DNA of 64,000 nucleotides, from assembly GCA_011799875.1 (NCBI GenBank), contig JAAAXO010000157.1, positions 1 to 64,000 of the forward strand, read 5' to 3'. The DNA comes from Thinopyrum elongatum (Eukaryota; Streptophyta; Magnoliopsida; Poales; Poaceae). The stretch's first letter is position 1, and every line of letters starts with the position of its first letter. The position numbers were made by a program, and so were the translations under genes. Below, piece by piece: positions 1 through 12,474 of this stretch. Below the pieces are notes generated by a model. That model saw nothing but the letters and a program-made list of their open reading frames with translations, did no database searches and had not been told where the DNA came from.

Positions 1-171
1 AGACCTCGTGGTCAGGTTGTTGTGCTCCAGCGTGGTCAACACTCTCGGATGTTGGTTTAGCGATTTGCTAAGGCGCGACGTCCCGCACGTTCGTTAGTCG
101 GATCGTCAGTCTACTCCACAAAAACGATAGCTATCATCTCATCGAAAGATCGGACAACCTCGCCTATATCA
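1..171 (+). repeat. 3' end of the 5' LTR (Cereba-like)
   Basis: The segment carries the U5 landmarks seen in every Cereba-like LTR here: the CCTCGTGGTCAGG-like stretch, the TTTAGCGATTGCTAAGGCGCGACG-type block, and an end close to CGCCTCTATCA (here CGCCTATATCA). It is followed two bases later by the primer binding site, which fixes the LTR boundary. Confidence 0.85.
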
Positions 172-173
172 AG

Positions 174-183
174 TGGTATAGAT
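174..183 (+). other. Primer binding site, initiator-Met tRNA type (degraded)
   Basis: TGGTATAGAT sits two bases after the LTR end. Other copies in this window have TGGTATCAGA, the complement of the 3' end of plant initiator-methionine tRNA, the usual minus-strand primer of chromoviruses. One base is missing here, in keeping with the indels of this copy. Confidence 0.75.
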
Positions 184-1352
184 TACCAGGTTGCCGGTGT
201 GAGATTTCATGTTTTCGAGTTTAGATCGAGTCTGTTCTTCATACCACAGTCCAGGAAAAAAGCCAAAAAAAAAAAATTAGGTTAGTTCATCATATCCGAA
301 CCAATCTGAGCCTTTGATAATCTTTTAGTTTGGCTTTGTTGAATTTGCGGTTGCATCGATGTGTAGGTTGCTGGTCTTAGCGTTATAGTTCTTTAGAGGA
401 AAGTTCGAGTTCTGTTCACAAGTTTCACGCCCCGCCGCACATCATCATGCCCCTACCATATACCACCACAGCTTATATGCTATTTCTCTAGAGTCCAATA
501 CCACCACCGATCCGAGTCCATATACCACCACGAGATCCGGAGAGTCCATATACCACACCCAATCCGAGCCCCACATATACTAACGTCATAATATACCATC
601 CACCAGTCCGGAGTTCTTCACCAGATTCATCTCTGCACCAGGCCTAGGCAGAGTCCAGTATTTATTCCTTTATTTTAGAGTGCCGATCACGCGATACTAC
701 GAGTCGTGAACAGTCGGATTTCCCCAATTTTCAGGCTCATCCGCAGAAGAAAATTGAGTTCCAGTTTTTCCAAAAAAAAAAATAAGTCTGGAAAATTCTG
801 GTAGGCAGTTTTTAGGACCCCCATTTGTAGACTTTTTCGAAAAAAAAATTGTTGCGGAGCAAAAAAAAAAAAAAAAAAAAAGACGAAAAAAAAGTGCAAA
901 AAAAAAGAAAAGAAAAAAATTCAGAGAGTGTGCTTCCTCCCATTGTTTACGTGCAGCCGCCGTGATTTTTGTTAGTGTTTCAGGCTCGCGTTCTCTAGCA
1001 ACGGTCTAGCCTAGACCACCAGTACCATCGTTGAGATTGAGAGTTTATTCCACAGTGCATCTCTGAATTGATTACGTCGCTGACCTTCTTTTCCTGCTTC
1101 ACCTGATATCTCGCTCTTTCCCAGCTACATAACCATCTACATCGGGGTTTGCACCACACGGCAATCGCTCTGTCCAAGCTCTAAGAGTTTTGGACTACAA
1201 AGGTTGCCGTACACCACCTGCTCGCTGGGTAAGAACTGGTTAAGAATTTGAGATTTGCTTGACGATTTGTGACACCACACCACACCAGGCACACCACCTT
1301 TCTAGAGTCTGGTAGGATCAGATTCTTGTGTGTTTCTATTGCTGTCTACACC

Positions 1353-4300
1353 ATGGACAGCGATCCACAGCCGACGAGCTTGACTCTGGAGCAGGACATG
1401 ACGAACAGGAAGTGCATGATAAACTTTCAGAAAAAATGATGAGTGGCCCAGGTGGAGAGATGTCTTAAACACGATATTGAAGAGGCCCTGGGGAGAAGAT
1501 AGATGGCCATGGAAGTCCGTTCGAGACAAAGCTGGTAACAAAGTTAATGAATTGCTCACCGCGTCTTCCACCAACACCACCGCTGCCCTTTCGCACCTCT
1601 GCCATGACACCAAGGCCCACACGCCCCCTTCCAAATCAGTTCGGACGAGCGATTGTTAAAAAAAAAGGCGTGTCCTCTGGGATGCCCAACTTCTGGTGCT
1701 GCTGTAACCTACGTTGATGCTTCTTGGTCAACCTCTCCTGCTGCTATGCCTGGTGCCGATGAGGAGGATGAGTTACGTCGGGGCGATTATAATTAGAGGT
1801 TCGACAAAATCATAACTACTGCCAAACAACCAGCACCAGGTCGTCACATGCAACAATCGCAATGGTAGGTCTGCACACCACCACTTTCAGGTACGAGATC
1901 ATGCCATCTTCCTAAATATTTAAAATTAATATTCCACCATTCGAGGGTAGATATGTTCCTGAAATATCTTACTTGGGAGTTAGAAACTGAACAACGTTTT
2001 ACATGTTACAATATCCCGGACGAAGTTGTTGCTGCTGCTGTTTGTGCTTTCACTAGTTTTGCATGTGTATGGTGGTCTGAACATTGTAGATTATATCCTA
2101 TTCCGCTACGTGGGCTGCTTGAAAATGGCTATGCGTACTCGTGGGTTCCACCCATATTATCAACGTGAATTACTTCAAAAATTGCAGCGCTTAAGACAAG
2201 GAAAAAATTCTGTAGAAGAATTATCAGGAATTACAACTGGCATGATTAGATGTGGTATTGTTGAGGAGAATGAGCTATGCTGCACGTTTCATGGGTGGAT
2301 TAAATAGAGAGATTCAGACCATTCTAGAGTTACGAGAGTATAATTAATATCACTCGTTTATTCCATCTTGCTTGAAAGCTGAACGTGAAGTGCAGGATCG
2401 ACAGGCATTGCGCGAACTAATTTTTCTGCATGTCGATCTTCATCATGGCCCACACCGCGTGCCTCCTCTACTCCCACACGTCCTACTGCGGCACCACTGA
2501 CTTCAGCCGCCAATTCCAATCGAGATACAAAAACAGGCACCACCACCACATCTGCCAAGAGTACACCTCTTGGGCCTGCCCAGAGCTCTTCTTCATCTAT
2601 GGCAATCAACAGGCACCACATGATTTATTTGGTCGTCGTTGTAAGGGAAGAGGTCATTATGCGAGAGAATGCCAATCTCCGCGTGTTTTATTGCTACTGA
2701 GGATGGTGGTATGATTCCGCTAGTGATTATGATGAGAGACTTTGGCTCTTATACAAGTGAAGAACACGGTGGAATGATTTTGATCATGAGACGCAATACA
2801 TGGCTCCTGAAGACGCTGACAGTGTATGAATGTTTAGTTGCTCAACGTGTTTTGAGTGTGCGGGTCACACAAGCTGAGCAAAATCAGAGGCATAATTTGT
2901 TCCTACAAGGGAGTTGTGAAGAACGTTCTGTTCGCGTCTCATCATAATGGAGGGAGCTGCAACAACTTGGCTAGCATGGAGATGGTGAGAAGCTATCTCT
3001 CACCACAAGACCACATCCACATCCTTACTATATCCAATGGTTCAAACAGCGGCAAGGTTAAGGTAACACGTACTGTTCGTGTGCATTTTAGTATCCATAC
3101 ATATGCTGATATGTTGATTGTGATGTGGTACCCACTGCAAGCATGTTCATTATTACTTGGTAGACCATGGCAATTTGATAAAAATTCTGTACACCATGGA
3201 TAACACATCAGTATACTCTTGTTCCAAGGATAAACATATTACTTTGCTTCCTATGACTCCTGATTCTATTTTGAAAGATGATATTAATAGAGCTAGTAAG
3301 CAAAACAGGAGAAAATAAGAGTGAAAATCAGATTGTGCGCAAAGATTTGAGCAACAAATGAAGCCTAATAATAAACCATCTAGTGTTGCTTCTGAAATTA
3401 AATTGAAAAGTGCATGCTTACTTGCCACCAAATCTGTATTGATGAGCTAGATTTCAGCAATTCTGTTTGCTATGCTTTTGTGTGCAAGAGGCGTTATTTT
3501 CATTCGAGGACGTGCCTTCCTCTTTGCCTCCCTCCTGCGGTCACTAAACATTTTTGCAGGAGTTCGCTGACGTCTTTCCACAAGACGTGCCACCGGGATT
3601 ACCACCTATTCGCGGGATTGAGCATCAGATTGACTTAATTCCCGGTGCTTCTCGTTGCCAAACCGTGCGCCATACCGTACCAATCCAGAGGAGACGAAGG
3701 AGATTATGCGTCAAGTACAGGAGCTGCTCGACAAAGGTTATATACGCGAATCTCTTAGTCCTTGTGCTGTTTCCTATTATAACTAGTGCCAAAAAAGATG
3801 GGTACGTCGCGTATGTGTGTTTGATTGTAGAGGCATTAATATATTACTATTCGTTATCGTCATCCTATCCCTAGCTAGATGATATGCTTGATGAATTGAG
3901 TGGCTCTACAATATTCTCCAAAGTTGATTGCGTAAGTGGATACCATCAAATTCGTATGAAATTGGAAGATGAATGGAAACAAAGCATTTAAACTAAGTTC
4001 GGTTTATATGAGTGGTTAGTCATGCCTTTTGGGTTACTAATGCACCTAGTACTTTCATGAGATTAATGAACGAAGTTTTTACGTGCTTTCATTGGACGAT
4101 TTGTGGTAGTCATTTTGATGATATACTGATTTATAGCAATCTTTGGAGGAACATTTGGACATTTACGTGCTGTTTTTATTGCTTTACGTGATGCACGTTT
4201 GTTTGGAACCTTGGGAAGTGCCCCTTTTGCACCGACCAGTATCTTTTTCTTGGCTAGTTTGTTACTCCACAGGGAATTGAAGTTAAAAGCCAAGATTGAG

Positions 4301-6903
4301 CTATGAATTTGGCCACAGCCAAAACGGTCACTCAAGTGAGAGTTTTCTTGGACTCGCTGGTTTTCTATAGGCGTTTTGTGAGAGATTTCAGCACCATTGC
4401 TGCACCTCTCATGAGCTTACAAAGAAGGATGTGCCTTTTTGTTGGGATACCCAAGGAAGAAGCCTTCACGTATTGAAAGATAAGTTGACACATGCTCCTT
4501 TACTCCAACTTGTCTGATTTTAATAAGACTTTTGAGCTTGAATGTGATGCTAGTGAATTGGATTAGGAGGTGTTTTATTAAAGATGGCAACCTGTTGCAA
4601 CTTTTCTGAAAAATTGAGTGGGCCTAGTCTGAACTATTCTACATGATAAGAATTATATGCTCTTGTTCGGACCATTAGAAACCAGCCAAAAAGCAGGCAA
4701 AGTAGAGAGTAGGCGGCTATCAGCCCGAACCAACGGTACTATAGTGGCCCAGAGGGGGGAAATCTGGAGGCTCGGACTGGCCAAGGCGTAGGAGGATTCG
4801 CACATTGCTGCACATGGCTTACAGAAGGATGTGGCTTAGTTTGGGATACCCAAGCGGACAAGACAGCCTTCGCGGTCCCGAAGGATAAGTCTGACCTTCG
4901 CGCTTGAGTAACGGTCCCAGACCCTGATATTGAATCGAACGACGTCTCGGGGCTCGGAGGAGTCGTTGTGCACACAATTGGGGAAACGGAGGTGTTGTTC
5001 GAGACATAGTGGGAAGATGGGTTGCGACTTCTGAAATAGTGATTGTTCGGGCCTATGTGAACTATTCTTAGATAAAGTATACTCTGCGAACCAGAATGAA
5101 TCTTGGCACATGATTTAAGCCCAAAGACAATAGGTGCTGGGTGCTACGACTCAGTCTATTGCGATGATGACCGGTGATTCGATTGCCATTTGAAACACAT
5201 TAAAAAGTCAAGCAAAAACTGAACCGTAGACATGCTAAATGGGTTGAATTTATTGAGACTTTCCCTTATGTCATTAAACACAAGAAGGTAAAGAAAATGT
5301 TATTGCTGATGCATTGTCTCGTTTTTATACTGCTTTCACAACTTGACTTTATAAAATATTTGGTTTGGAGGACCATCAAAGATCAATATGTGCATGATGC
5401 TGAATTTAAAGATGTATTGCAGAATTGTAAGGAAGGGAGAACATGGAACAAGTTCGTCGTTAACGATGGATTTGTGTTTCGTGCTAACAAGCTATGCATT
5501 CCAGCTAGCTCCGTTCGTCTTTTTGTTGCAGGAGGCGCATGGGGAGGATTAATGGGACACTTTGGCGTGAAGAAGACGGAGGATATACTTGCTACACATT
5601 TCTTTTGGCCAAAGATGAGACGGGCTGTTGAGCGTTTTGTTGCTCGCTGCAACTACATGTCAAAAAGCTAAGTCACGACTCATTCCTCATGGTTTAATAT
5701 GCCTTTGCCTGTACCTAGTGTTCCTTGGGAGGATATATCTATGGACTTTGTTTTGGTTACCTCAAACAAAAGAGGGGAGGGATAGCATATTTGTTGTCGT
5801 GGATAGGTTCTCGAAAATGGCACACTTTATACCATGTCATAAAAGCGATGAGCTGTTAATGTTGCTGATTTGTTCTTCTCGTGAAATTATACGCATGCAT
5901 GGTGTCCAAATACTATTGTTTCAGATCGTGATACTAAATTCTTAGCCACTTTGTGGAGATGTTTATGGGCAAAGTTGGGGACTAAAACTGCTTTTTAGTA
6001 CTACATGTCACCCCAAACTGATGGACAAACTGAAGTAGTCAATAGAACATTGTCTACTATGCTTAGGGCTGTTTTGAAGAATAACAAGAAAATGTGGGAA
6101 GAATGCTTGCCTCATATTGAATTTGCTATTAATCGTTCATTGCATTACTACTAGATGTGTCCTTTTGAAATTGTGTATGGTTTTCCTTCCTCGTGCACCA
6201 TTGATTTGTTGCCTCTTCCATCTTCGGAGAAGGTTAATTTTGATGCTAAACAACGTGCTAATTGATCTTAAAAATGCATGAGTTAAACTAAGGAGAAATT
6301 GAGCGTATGAATGCTAAATATAAACTTGCTGGAGATAAGGGTAGAAACATGTTGTGTTTGCACCTGGAGATCTTGTTTGGTTACATTTGCGTAAGGATAG
6401 ATTTCCTGATTTGCGCAATCAAAGCTAAGCCACGTGCTGATGGTCCTTTTAAGTGTTAGAGAAAATAAATGATAATGCATATAAACTTGAGCTGCCTGCA
6501 GATTTTGGGTTAGTCCCACTTTAACATTGCAGACTGAAGCCTTATTGGGTGAGGAGATGAGCTTCCGTCGAGGACGACTTCATTTCAAGAAGGGGAGGAT
6601 GATGAGGACATCAATACCATTTGTACACCCACAGCCTCTGCTTCTATACATACTGGACCAATTACTAGAGCTCGCGCACACCAATTAAATTATCAGTACT
6701 TTCGTTTCTTGGTAATGATTCAAAGTTCATGAGAATATGATGCTGCCTAAATTGGATACATTTTTTTTTGCTTACAAATGAAGGGCCTAGCTTGGACAAG
6801 AAGAGGAACCTTGGAGCAAGTTCAAGCATGAGATGATGGCATGCACAAGGGGAACAAGAACGGAGTTACAAGTGATGATTTCAGGACTTTGAAGCCACCA
6901 TAA
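1353..6903 (+). pseudogene. gag-pol: Degenerate gag-pol polyprotein of the Cereba-like element
   Basis: Short frames in all three phases match, in order, the intact polyprotein at 47573-52696. They cover the start context CCATGG, the gag core ([22 protein letters not shown]), a broken zinc knuckle, the protease end ([13 protein letters not shown]), the reverse transcriptase region, the RNase H region, the integrase zinc domain and the LTR-encoded tail ending at TTGAAGCCACCATAA. Frameshifts occur every few tens of bases, so no functional product is possible as read. An extra scrambled copy of the RNase H part lengthens the gene. Whether the shifts are biological or sequencing errors cannot be decided from the sequence alone. 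Confidence 0.85.
4690..5205 (+). other. Scrambled tandem duplicate of the RNase H coding segment
   Basis: The stretch re-reads the segment just before it (about 4340-4690) with very high, random-looking divergence. Shared islands include GCTTACAGAAGGATGTG, TTTGGGATACCCAAG, AATTGG..GGAGGTGTT and GTGAACTATTCT, in the same order as in the upstream segment and in intact copies. The normal sequence resumes at TTTGAAACACATTAAAA. Flanking parts of the same element are far closer to the other copies, so the divergence is local. Confidence 0.65.
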
Positions 6904-7509
6904 TGAGTGCAGGAAGCCTTGGACGAAATAACAAGATGTCACTTCATAAATTCGTCCAGAGGCTATTATAGGTGCTGCGTCACCTTATTATTGGGCCAGG
7001 CCCATGTAATTTCGAAATATTGAGTATAGGCTGTTTTAGAGTCCGTATGTGTGGGGAAACAAGAGATAGGGTTGGTTTCGGACCCCTCCTTCAAGGGCCA
7101 CGAATCCCCTCCTCTTCCTCCATATATACAGCCCTTAGGGCACCGTTTAGACTTTGGGTTTTGTTTAGATGATAAAGTTCGCCATAGCTGCAACTTCGCG
7201 TTCTTCGTTTGTGTTCAACGACCAGACCAAGACTTCACAAGACCCCACCTTGATCAATAAAGCTTTCATCTTATATTCCAATATCCAGATTGCAAATCTT
7301 AGTTTCTTGCTTTCTTCTCGTTTGCTTGCAGGAGATAGACCCTCGTGGTCAGGTTGATTGTGCTCCGCGTGGTCAATAACCTCTCGGAGTTGGTTTAGCG
7401 ATTGCTAGGCGCCACGTCCTCGCACGTTCGTAGTCGGATCGTCAAAGTCTACTCCCCAAAAATGATAGCTATCATCTCATCGAAGATCGGGACACCCGCG
7501 CCTCTATCA
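6600..7509 (+). repeat. 3' LTR of the indel-damaged Cereba-like copy
   Basis: It begins TGATGAGGACATCAATACC right after the polypurine tract AGAAGGGGAGGA and ends GCGCCTCTATCA. It is about 12 bp shorter than intact copies because of scattered single-base losses, several in homopolymers. A TATA motif (CATATATACAG) lies near 7122 and AATAAA near 7256. Confidence 0.9.
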
Positions 7510-8607
7510 AGAACGATACCAATGTACATTGACCGAAGTTGAAGATGATCAATGATCACTCAAATGTGGACAAGGAATAACACATTGGTACCAATTCTTG
7601 TCGGTTTCCTCACACCTACACAATAAAGCTTATAGTGGAGCTTGGTTAGATGGTGGCACAAAATTTGTTGCAATTGTTAGTGAGCCTCAAAAATGTTGGA
7701 AAAGATTCACAAATTCGCAAATGCAAAGAACATAGCACAAGTACGTACACATAGCAAGAAACAACACACGCAAATAGATAGATGGGGTCGTGCAACCAAG
7801 GTATGAGCGAAAAATGTGGAATCCACGAAAATGCTCTTGTTGCACAACACGAGAGAGCTAGCACGATTGCACATAGGCGGATACGAGACTTGTGCACAAC
7901 CTACTAAGCAAAAATGCAACGACTTCTATCCCAATTATGCTTTGTTGGTGTTTCGGTGATATGATCCAAGATGATCGAGTATGACAATCTTAATGTAGTA
8001 TGATGCTATGGTTCTTGCGTATAAGGTCTTTGCTTATCTTTCTCTTTTTGCTTAAAAGCTTGGTTGGCTCTTCTCTTTGAGCTCTTTTCTCATGCAAAAC
8101 TTCACGAACCAAGATAGCTATTGAGTATGTGCGATGACAACTTTGTGACACAATAGATGATACCAAGATATGCACCACGATGGTATGGTATATGCTGATC
8201 ACTAATGTGAACAAGTCACGTTGCCAGCAATACTCAAAGGCAGTCCCAATGGGTAAGAACGCGAAAGTAAGGCTATGGTGTTTATCAATGTATGCAAGGA
8301 GTAGACCAAAGATGTCGTCGAGGTTACTGTCCTTACGTGCGGTTGAAGGTGTCGATGACGAGTCCGTGGCGAAGATGAGCGGGTGAAGTTGACGTCGCAC
8401 CGTACCGAAATAGCCGAAACACAATAGGACACGGGAACCGCAACTCAAATTCTCATGCAAAATGTGTCAAAAGTGTCGGAGTTGGTAGCGGGTAACGATG
8501 GTGGTGCTATGCGGAAGTGGTGGTGGTATGCGGAAGTGAAAATGGGCACCGAACAAAATTGGGGAAAGTTAGGCGGAAAATGGGCGGTGGATGGAGCTTT
8601 TTGCTGC

Positions 8608-9725
8608 CAGGGGCCGGATGTCTGGGCTGGATGGCCGGATGTCCGGGGGTGGCCGGATGTCCGGGGCTCACGGCCGGATGTCCGGGGTATGGATCCGTGG
8701 ATGAACTCGATGAACTCCACGTGGATAGGTCAAATCCGGGGCAAAATTCTGAAGATTGTGTTGATGGAAATTGGGGGGGGGGGGAGAGCTAGATCTACCT
8801 GCAACACACGAAATCCGCGGATCAAATCCAACAAAACTTCATCACACCAACAAATCACAAAAAAATTTGGGGGGCTATTTTTGTGGGGATTTTCAAAATT
8901 GGGGAAGAACACAACAAAATTAGGCTAGAAAACAAGGGTAGGGGCTCCAAAATCGTGATCAACCGAGGCTCATGGTACCAAAAGATGATGTAGGGTAGAA
9001 CCCTAGGGCCCGATCTTTCATGTTTGGAGGGATCCTACGAGGAACACGAGGGGAAACGAGAGAAAACACAAGAGAAATCACTCAAACCAACAAGATTAGG
9101 TCACACATATGCTAGATCCTTGAAAACACAAAGAGATACATGATCCACAATCACCTAAGGACGATACAAGTAGCACGATCTTCTCCGTGAGGAGGTCTTG
9201 AGGTTCTTCCCGTGATGGGGTCTTGAATCCGCTTGGGGGATCTTCTCCGAAGAGGCGCACTCTCCGAGGAGAAGGTAACCAAGTGGATGAGCGAAGCTCT
9301 CACACGTAAAATGAGCTATCACATCGCTAACCCTAGTTTGTCCAAGTGAAGGGGTATTTATAGTCTAGGGAGAGAGGGGGGATACATGGGTCTAAGCCCG
9401 TTACTGCGCGCAGGCAGGCGGAGCCGGACATCCGGGCGTCGGGCCGGATGTCCGGGCATTCCCGGGATGCCGGATGTCCGGGCTGGCGCCGGATGTCTGG
9501 GCTGTCGGAGGCCGTTTTTCAGGTTCGGATGATGGGGGCACTGGATATCCGGGAAGAAGGCCGGATTTCCAGGCCGGAGGCTGGATGTCCGGGCTGGTCG
9601 CCGGATGTCCGAGCCCTGTAGACCTGGCCGCTGGTTCCTTGCTGCTGATGACACTTCCAGGGGCCGGATGTCCGGGGCCTGGGGACGGATGTCCGTGGCC
9701 TGGGGCCGGATGTCCGGGCCCTGGA
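8608..9725. repeat. Two clusters of CCGGATGTCCGG-type motifs inside the LTR
   Basis: Near-palindromic motifs of the form GCCGGATGTCCGGGC occur about four times in 8608-8695 and roughly ten times in 9425-9725, at irregular spacing. The same motif occupies equivalent places in the second LTR at 40103-42960. It is dispersed and GC-rich, not a regular spacer-repeat array. Confidence 0.8.
9355..9362 (-). promoter_or_regulatory. TATA box of the minus-strand LTR
   Basis: TATAAATA reads on the minus strand, between the two CCGGATGTCCGG clusters. The sister LTR has TATATATA at the equivalent place (42381-42388). Confidence 0.55.
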
Positions 9726-10013
9726 GACTTCTCCGGTTCCTTCCGTTCCTTCCGTTGTTCCTCTTCGTCCGTGAACTTGGAGACTTGTCCGTCTTCACGA
9801 GCGTCTCCGAGAGGGTCTTCTAAGTACCTGAGCACGCATAGCATTTCCGTTTGAGGTAGTAGCCATAACTCACATGATTCATATGGAAGTTCATTAAGGA
9901 GAGATGTCACCTCGGTCTCGAGAGCTCTAGCTCGTGCTCGTGTCATGGGTCCTCTTGGCACTTGGTGAGACGAAGATAGGTCCATGGGGATGACCAAAGG
10001 ATGCTCCGCATCA

Positions 10014-10226
10014 ATAGGTGTGTATAACTTGCAAGATAGGATCAATAACTCAAATATATTCATGAAAATATAAAGTGTTCAGATCTGAAATCATGGCACT
10101 CGGGCCCTAGTGACAAGCATTAAGCATAGCAAAGTCAAAGGAACATCAATCTCAGAATGTAGTGGATACTAGGTATCAAGCCCTAACAAATTGACCCAAC
10201 TACATGATAAATCTCATCCAACCCCA
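10014..10226. other. Unassigned repeat fragment
   Basis: The 213 bp between two LTRs contain no reading frame. They resemble Triticeae LTR sequence I cannot name. The fragment ends ATCCAACCCCA where the next Cereba-like LTR begins. Confidence 0.4.
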
Positions 10227-11148
10227 TGATGAGGACATCAATACCATTGTTACACCCACAGCCCCTGCTTCTATACATACTGGACCAATTACTAGAGCTC
10301 GCGCACGCCAATTAAAATATCAGGTACTTTCGTTTCTTGGTAATGATTCTAAAGTTCATGAGAATATGATGCTGCCTAAATTGGATACATTTGTTTTGCT
10401 TACAAATGAAGGGCCTAGCTTGGACAAGAAAGAGGAACCTTGGAGCAAGTTCAAGCATGGAGATGATGGCATGCACAAGGGGAACAAGAACAGAGTTACA
10501 AGTGATGATTTTAGGACTTTGAAGCCACCATAATGAGTGCAGGAAGCCTTGGACGAAATATACAAGATGTCACTTCATAAATTTCGTCCAGAGGGTATTA
10601 TAGGTGCTGCGTCACCTTATTATTGGGCCAGGCCCATGTAATTTCGAAATACTTGAGTATAGGCTGTTTTTAGAGTCCGTATGTGTGGGGAAACAAGAGA
10701 TAGGGTTGGTTTCGGACCCCTCCTTCAAGGGCCACGAAATCCCCTCCTCTTCCTCCATATATACAGCCCTTAGGGCACCGTTTAGACTTTGGGTTTTGTT
10801 TAGATTAAAAGTTCGCCATAGCTGCAACTTCGCGTACTTCGTTTGTGTTCAACGACCAGACCAAGACGTCACAGAACCCCACCTTGATCAATAAAGCTTT
10901 CATCTTATATTCGCAATATCCAGATTGCAAATCTTAGTTTCTTGCTTGTTCTTCGTTTGCTTGCAGGAGATAGACCCTCGTGGTCAGGTTGATTGTGCTC
11001 CGGCGTGGTCAATAACCTCTCGGAGTTGGTTTAGCGAGTGCTAAGGCGCGACGTCCTCGCACGTTCGTAGTCGGATCGTCAAAGTCTACTCCACCAAAAA
11101 CGATAGCTATCATCTCATCGAAAGATCGGGACACCCTCGCCTCTATCA
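10227..11148 (+). repeat. Lone Cereba-like LTR
   Basis: A complete 922-bp LTR from TGATGAGGACATC to GCCTCTATCA, with TATA and AATAAA motifs and the open tail-coding frame, but no primer site or polypurine tract beside it. Flanks are CCCCA on the left and GCACA on the right, which do not match, so it is not a simple solo LTR left by recombination within one element. Confidence 0.9.
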
Positions 11149-11676
11149 GCACACCATCCAATCTTTGCTTCTGGTCATATTTTCATATTGTGAAGCAACT
11201 ATATTTTATATTGCTCCATAATTATTGAAAATTTACCAGGATATTCTTCTACCTATATAATCTCTCTCCACCAAATTTGGGCTTATTTCAACTTGCCAAT
11301 AATTCTCTAGAATTTTCCTAAGTTTCTGTCCAAAGTGGACCACTCTGAAGGAAGTACCATTTTAGTATGTCCAAATGGTATGAAATTTTTACAGTGCCTT
11401 CATATGCCCAATTTATAATCCTACCGCTAATTTCATCTCAATCCATTCATCCATTTGAGCACAGCTTAAACTTTTATGTTTCTGTCCAGTAGGGCATATT
11501 GTGAAGCAAGTGCTAGCTAGACCCATCCATTTGAGCTAGAAATTTGCATAGACAGTATACTTAGTGATTTATCACTCTCAGCCAAAACTCAGACCCAATA
11601 GGCTTATACACTGCTCACACCACTAATCAAACACCTTGATGTTGATTTGTGTATGAGCCTAGTCCAGCCACCCCTT
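11149..11676. other. Unassigned AT-rich repeat fragment
   Basis: I see no gene, terminal repeat or recognisable element in these 528 bp. The stretch ends at CCACCCCTT where an LTR starting TGTCAGGACCCCGATCC begins. Confidence 0.35.
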
Positions 11677-11935
11677 TGTCAGGACCCCGATCCTAAGTCA
11701 CACCGATATAGCATGTAACACATTATATCACTTTGCGGCCTCACGCACATATCCCCTCGGCTGCAGCCTTAGTTAGGACGGGACCGTTTGTGCCTTTTGG
11801 CTCATGTATATGATTGTGTCGCTAGCATCCATATGACAGAGAACCCAAGCCGACATGACTAGTCATAAACCAAGGTGGCACAAACATACAGGGACAGGCA
11901 TACATGACCCAGCAATTCACGTGTCGGTCAGCAGC
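11677..11935 (+). repeat. 5' part of a Triticeae LTR starting TGTCAGGACCCCGATCC, interrupted by a Cereba-like element
   Basis: The segment starts TGTCAGGACCCCGATCC and runs to GTGTCGGTCAGCAGC. The text resumes after the Cereba-like element as GAGTGTAACCGGGCTGTAGC at 33841, with GCAGC present on both sides as the target duplication. I recognise the sequence as a common large Triticeae Gypsy LTR but cannot name the family safely. Confidence 0.65.
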
Positions 11936-12467
11936 TGATGAGGACATCAATACCATTGTTACACCCACAGCCCCTGCTGCTATACATACTGGACCAATTA
12001 CTACAGCTCGTGCACGCCAATTAAATTATCAGGTACTTTCGTTTCTTGGTAATGATTCTAATGTTCATGAGAATATGATGCTGCCTAAAGTGGATACATT
12101 TGTTTTGCTTACGAATGAAGGGCCTAGCTTGGACAAGAAAGAGGAACATTGGAGCAAGTTCAAGCATGGAGATGATGGCATGCGCACGGGAAACAAGAAC
12201 GGAGTTACTAGTGATGATTTCAGGACTTTGAAGCCACCATAATGAGTGCATGAAGCCTTGGACGAAATATACAAGATGCCACTTCATAAATTTCGTCCAG
12301 AGGCTATTATAGGTGCTGCGTCACCTTATTATTGGGCCAGGCCCATGTAATTTCGAAATACTTGAGTATAGGCTGTTTTTAGAGTCCGTATGTGTGGGGA
12401 AACAAGAGATAGGGTTGGTTTCGGACCCCTCCTTCAAGGGCCACGAAATTCCCCCCCTCTTCCTCCA

Positions 12468-12474
12468 TATATAC
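12468..12474 (+). promoter_or_regulatory. TATA box of the Cereba-like LTR
   Basis: TATATAC within TCCTCCATATATACAGCCC is conserved in all Cereba-like LTRs here. The transcription start would be expected about 30 bases on, near GACTTTGGGTTTTG, which would be the start of R. Confidence 0.6.

Larger units (their letters stand above)
1..7509 (+). mobile_element. Cereba/CRW-like Ty3/Gypsy element, CRM clade, heavily indel-damaged copy
   Basis: The order is LTR tail, primer site, leader, gag, protease, reverse transcriptase, RNase H, integrase, 3' LTR, matching the intact copy on the minus strand at 47573-53825. The window cuts off most of the 5' LTR. Differences from sister copies are mainly one- and two-base insertions and deletions, so no long reading frame survives, while base substitutions look comparatively few. 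This pattern suits an unpolished long-read contig end as well as it suits an old dead copy. The bases after the 3' LTR are AGAAC; the matching left flank lies outside the window. Confidence 0.85.
7510..10013 (-). mobile_element. LTR of an unclassified Gypsy-like element plus its primer-site stub (minus strand)
   Basis: Homology to 40090-42960 defines it: both start TGTACMTTGACCG on the plus strand and end GGATGCTCCRCATCA, after which they diverge. The LTR itself is 7523-10013. The 13 bases before it read, on the minus strand, TTGGTATCGTTCT, which resembles a primer site directly after the LTR, so the internal region lay to the left and has been lost. A minus-strand TATAAATA lies at 9355-9362. 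No reading frame here looks genuine. The family was not recognised. Confidence 0.75.

Noticed and set aside
841..925. A-rich tract as the poly(A) tail of a LINE or processed gene
   Set aside because: Equivalent homopolymers occur in every Cereba-like leader and no retroposed gene or target duplication accompanies this one.
8608..9725. Repeated near-palindromic motif resembling a CRISPR array
   Set aside because: Spacing is irregular, copies are degenerate, there are no spacers of even length and no cas genes, and the context is a plant LTR.
10222..11153. CCCCA/GCACA as a degenerate target duplication
   Set aside because: Two of five bases differ on an otherwise clean LTR, so I treat the match as chance.
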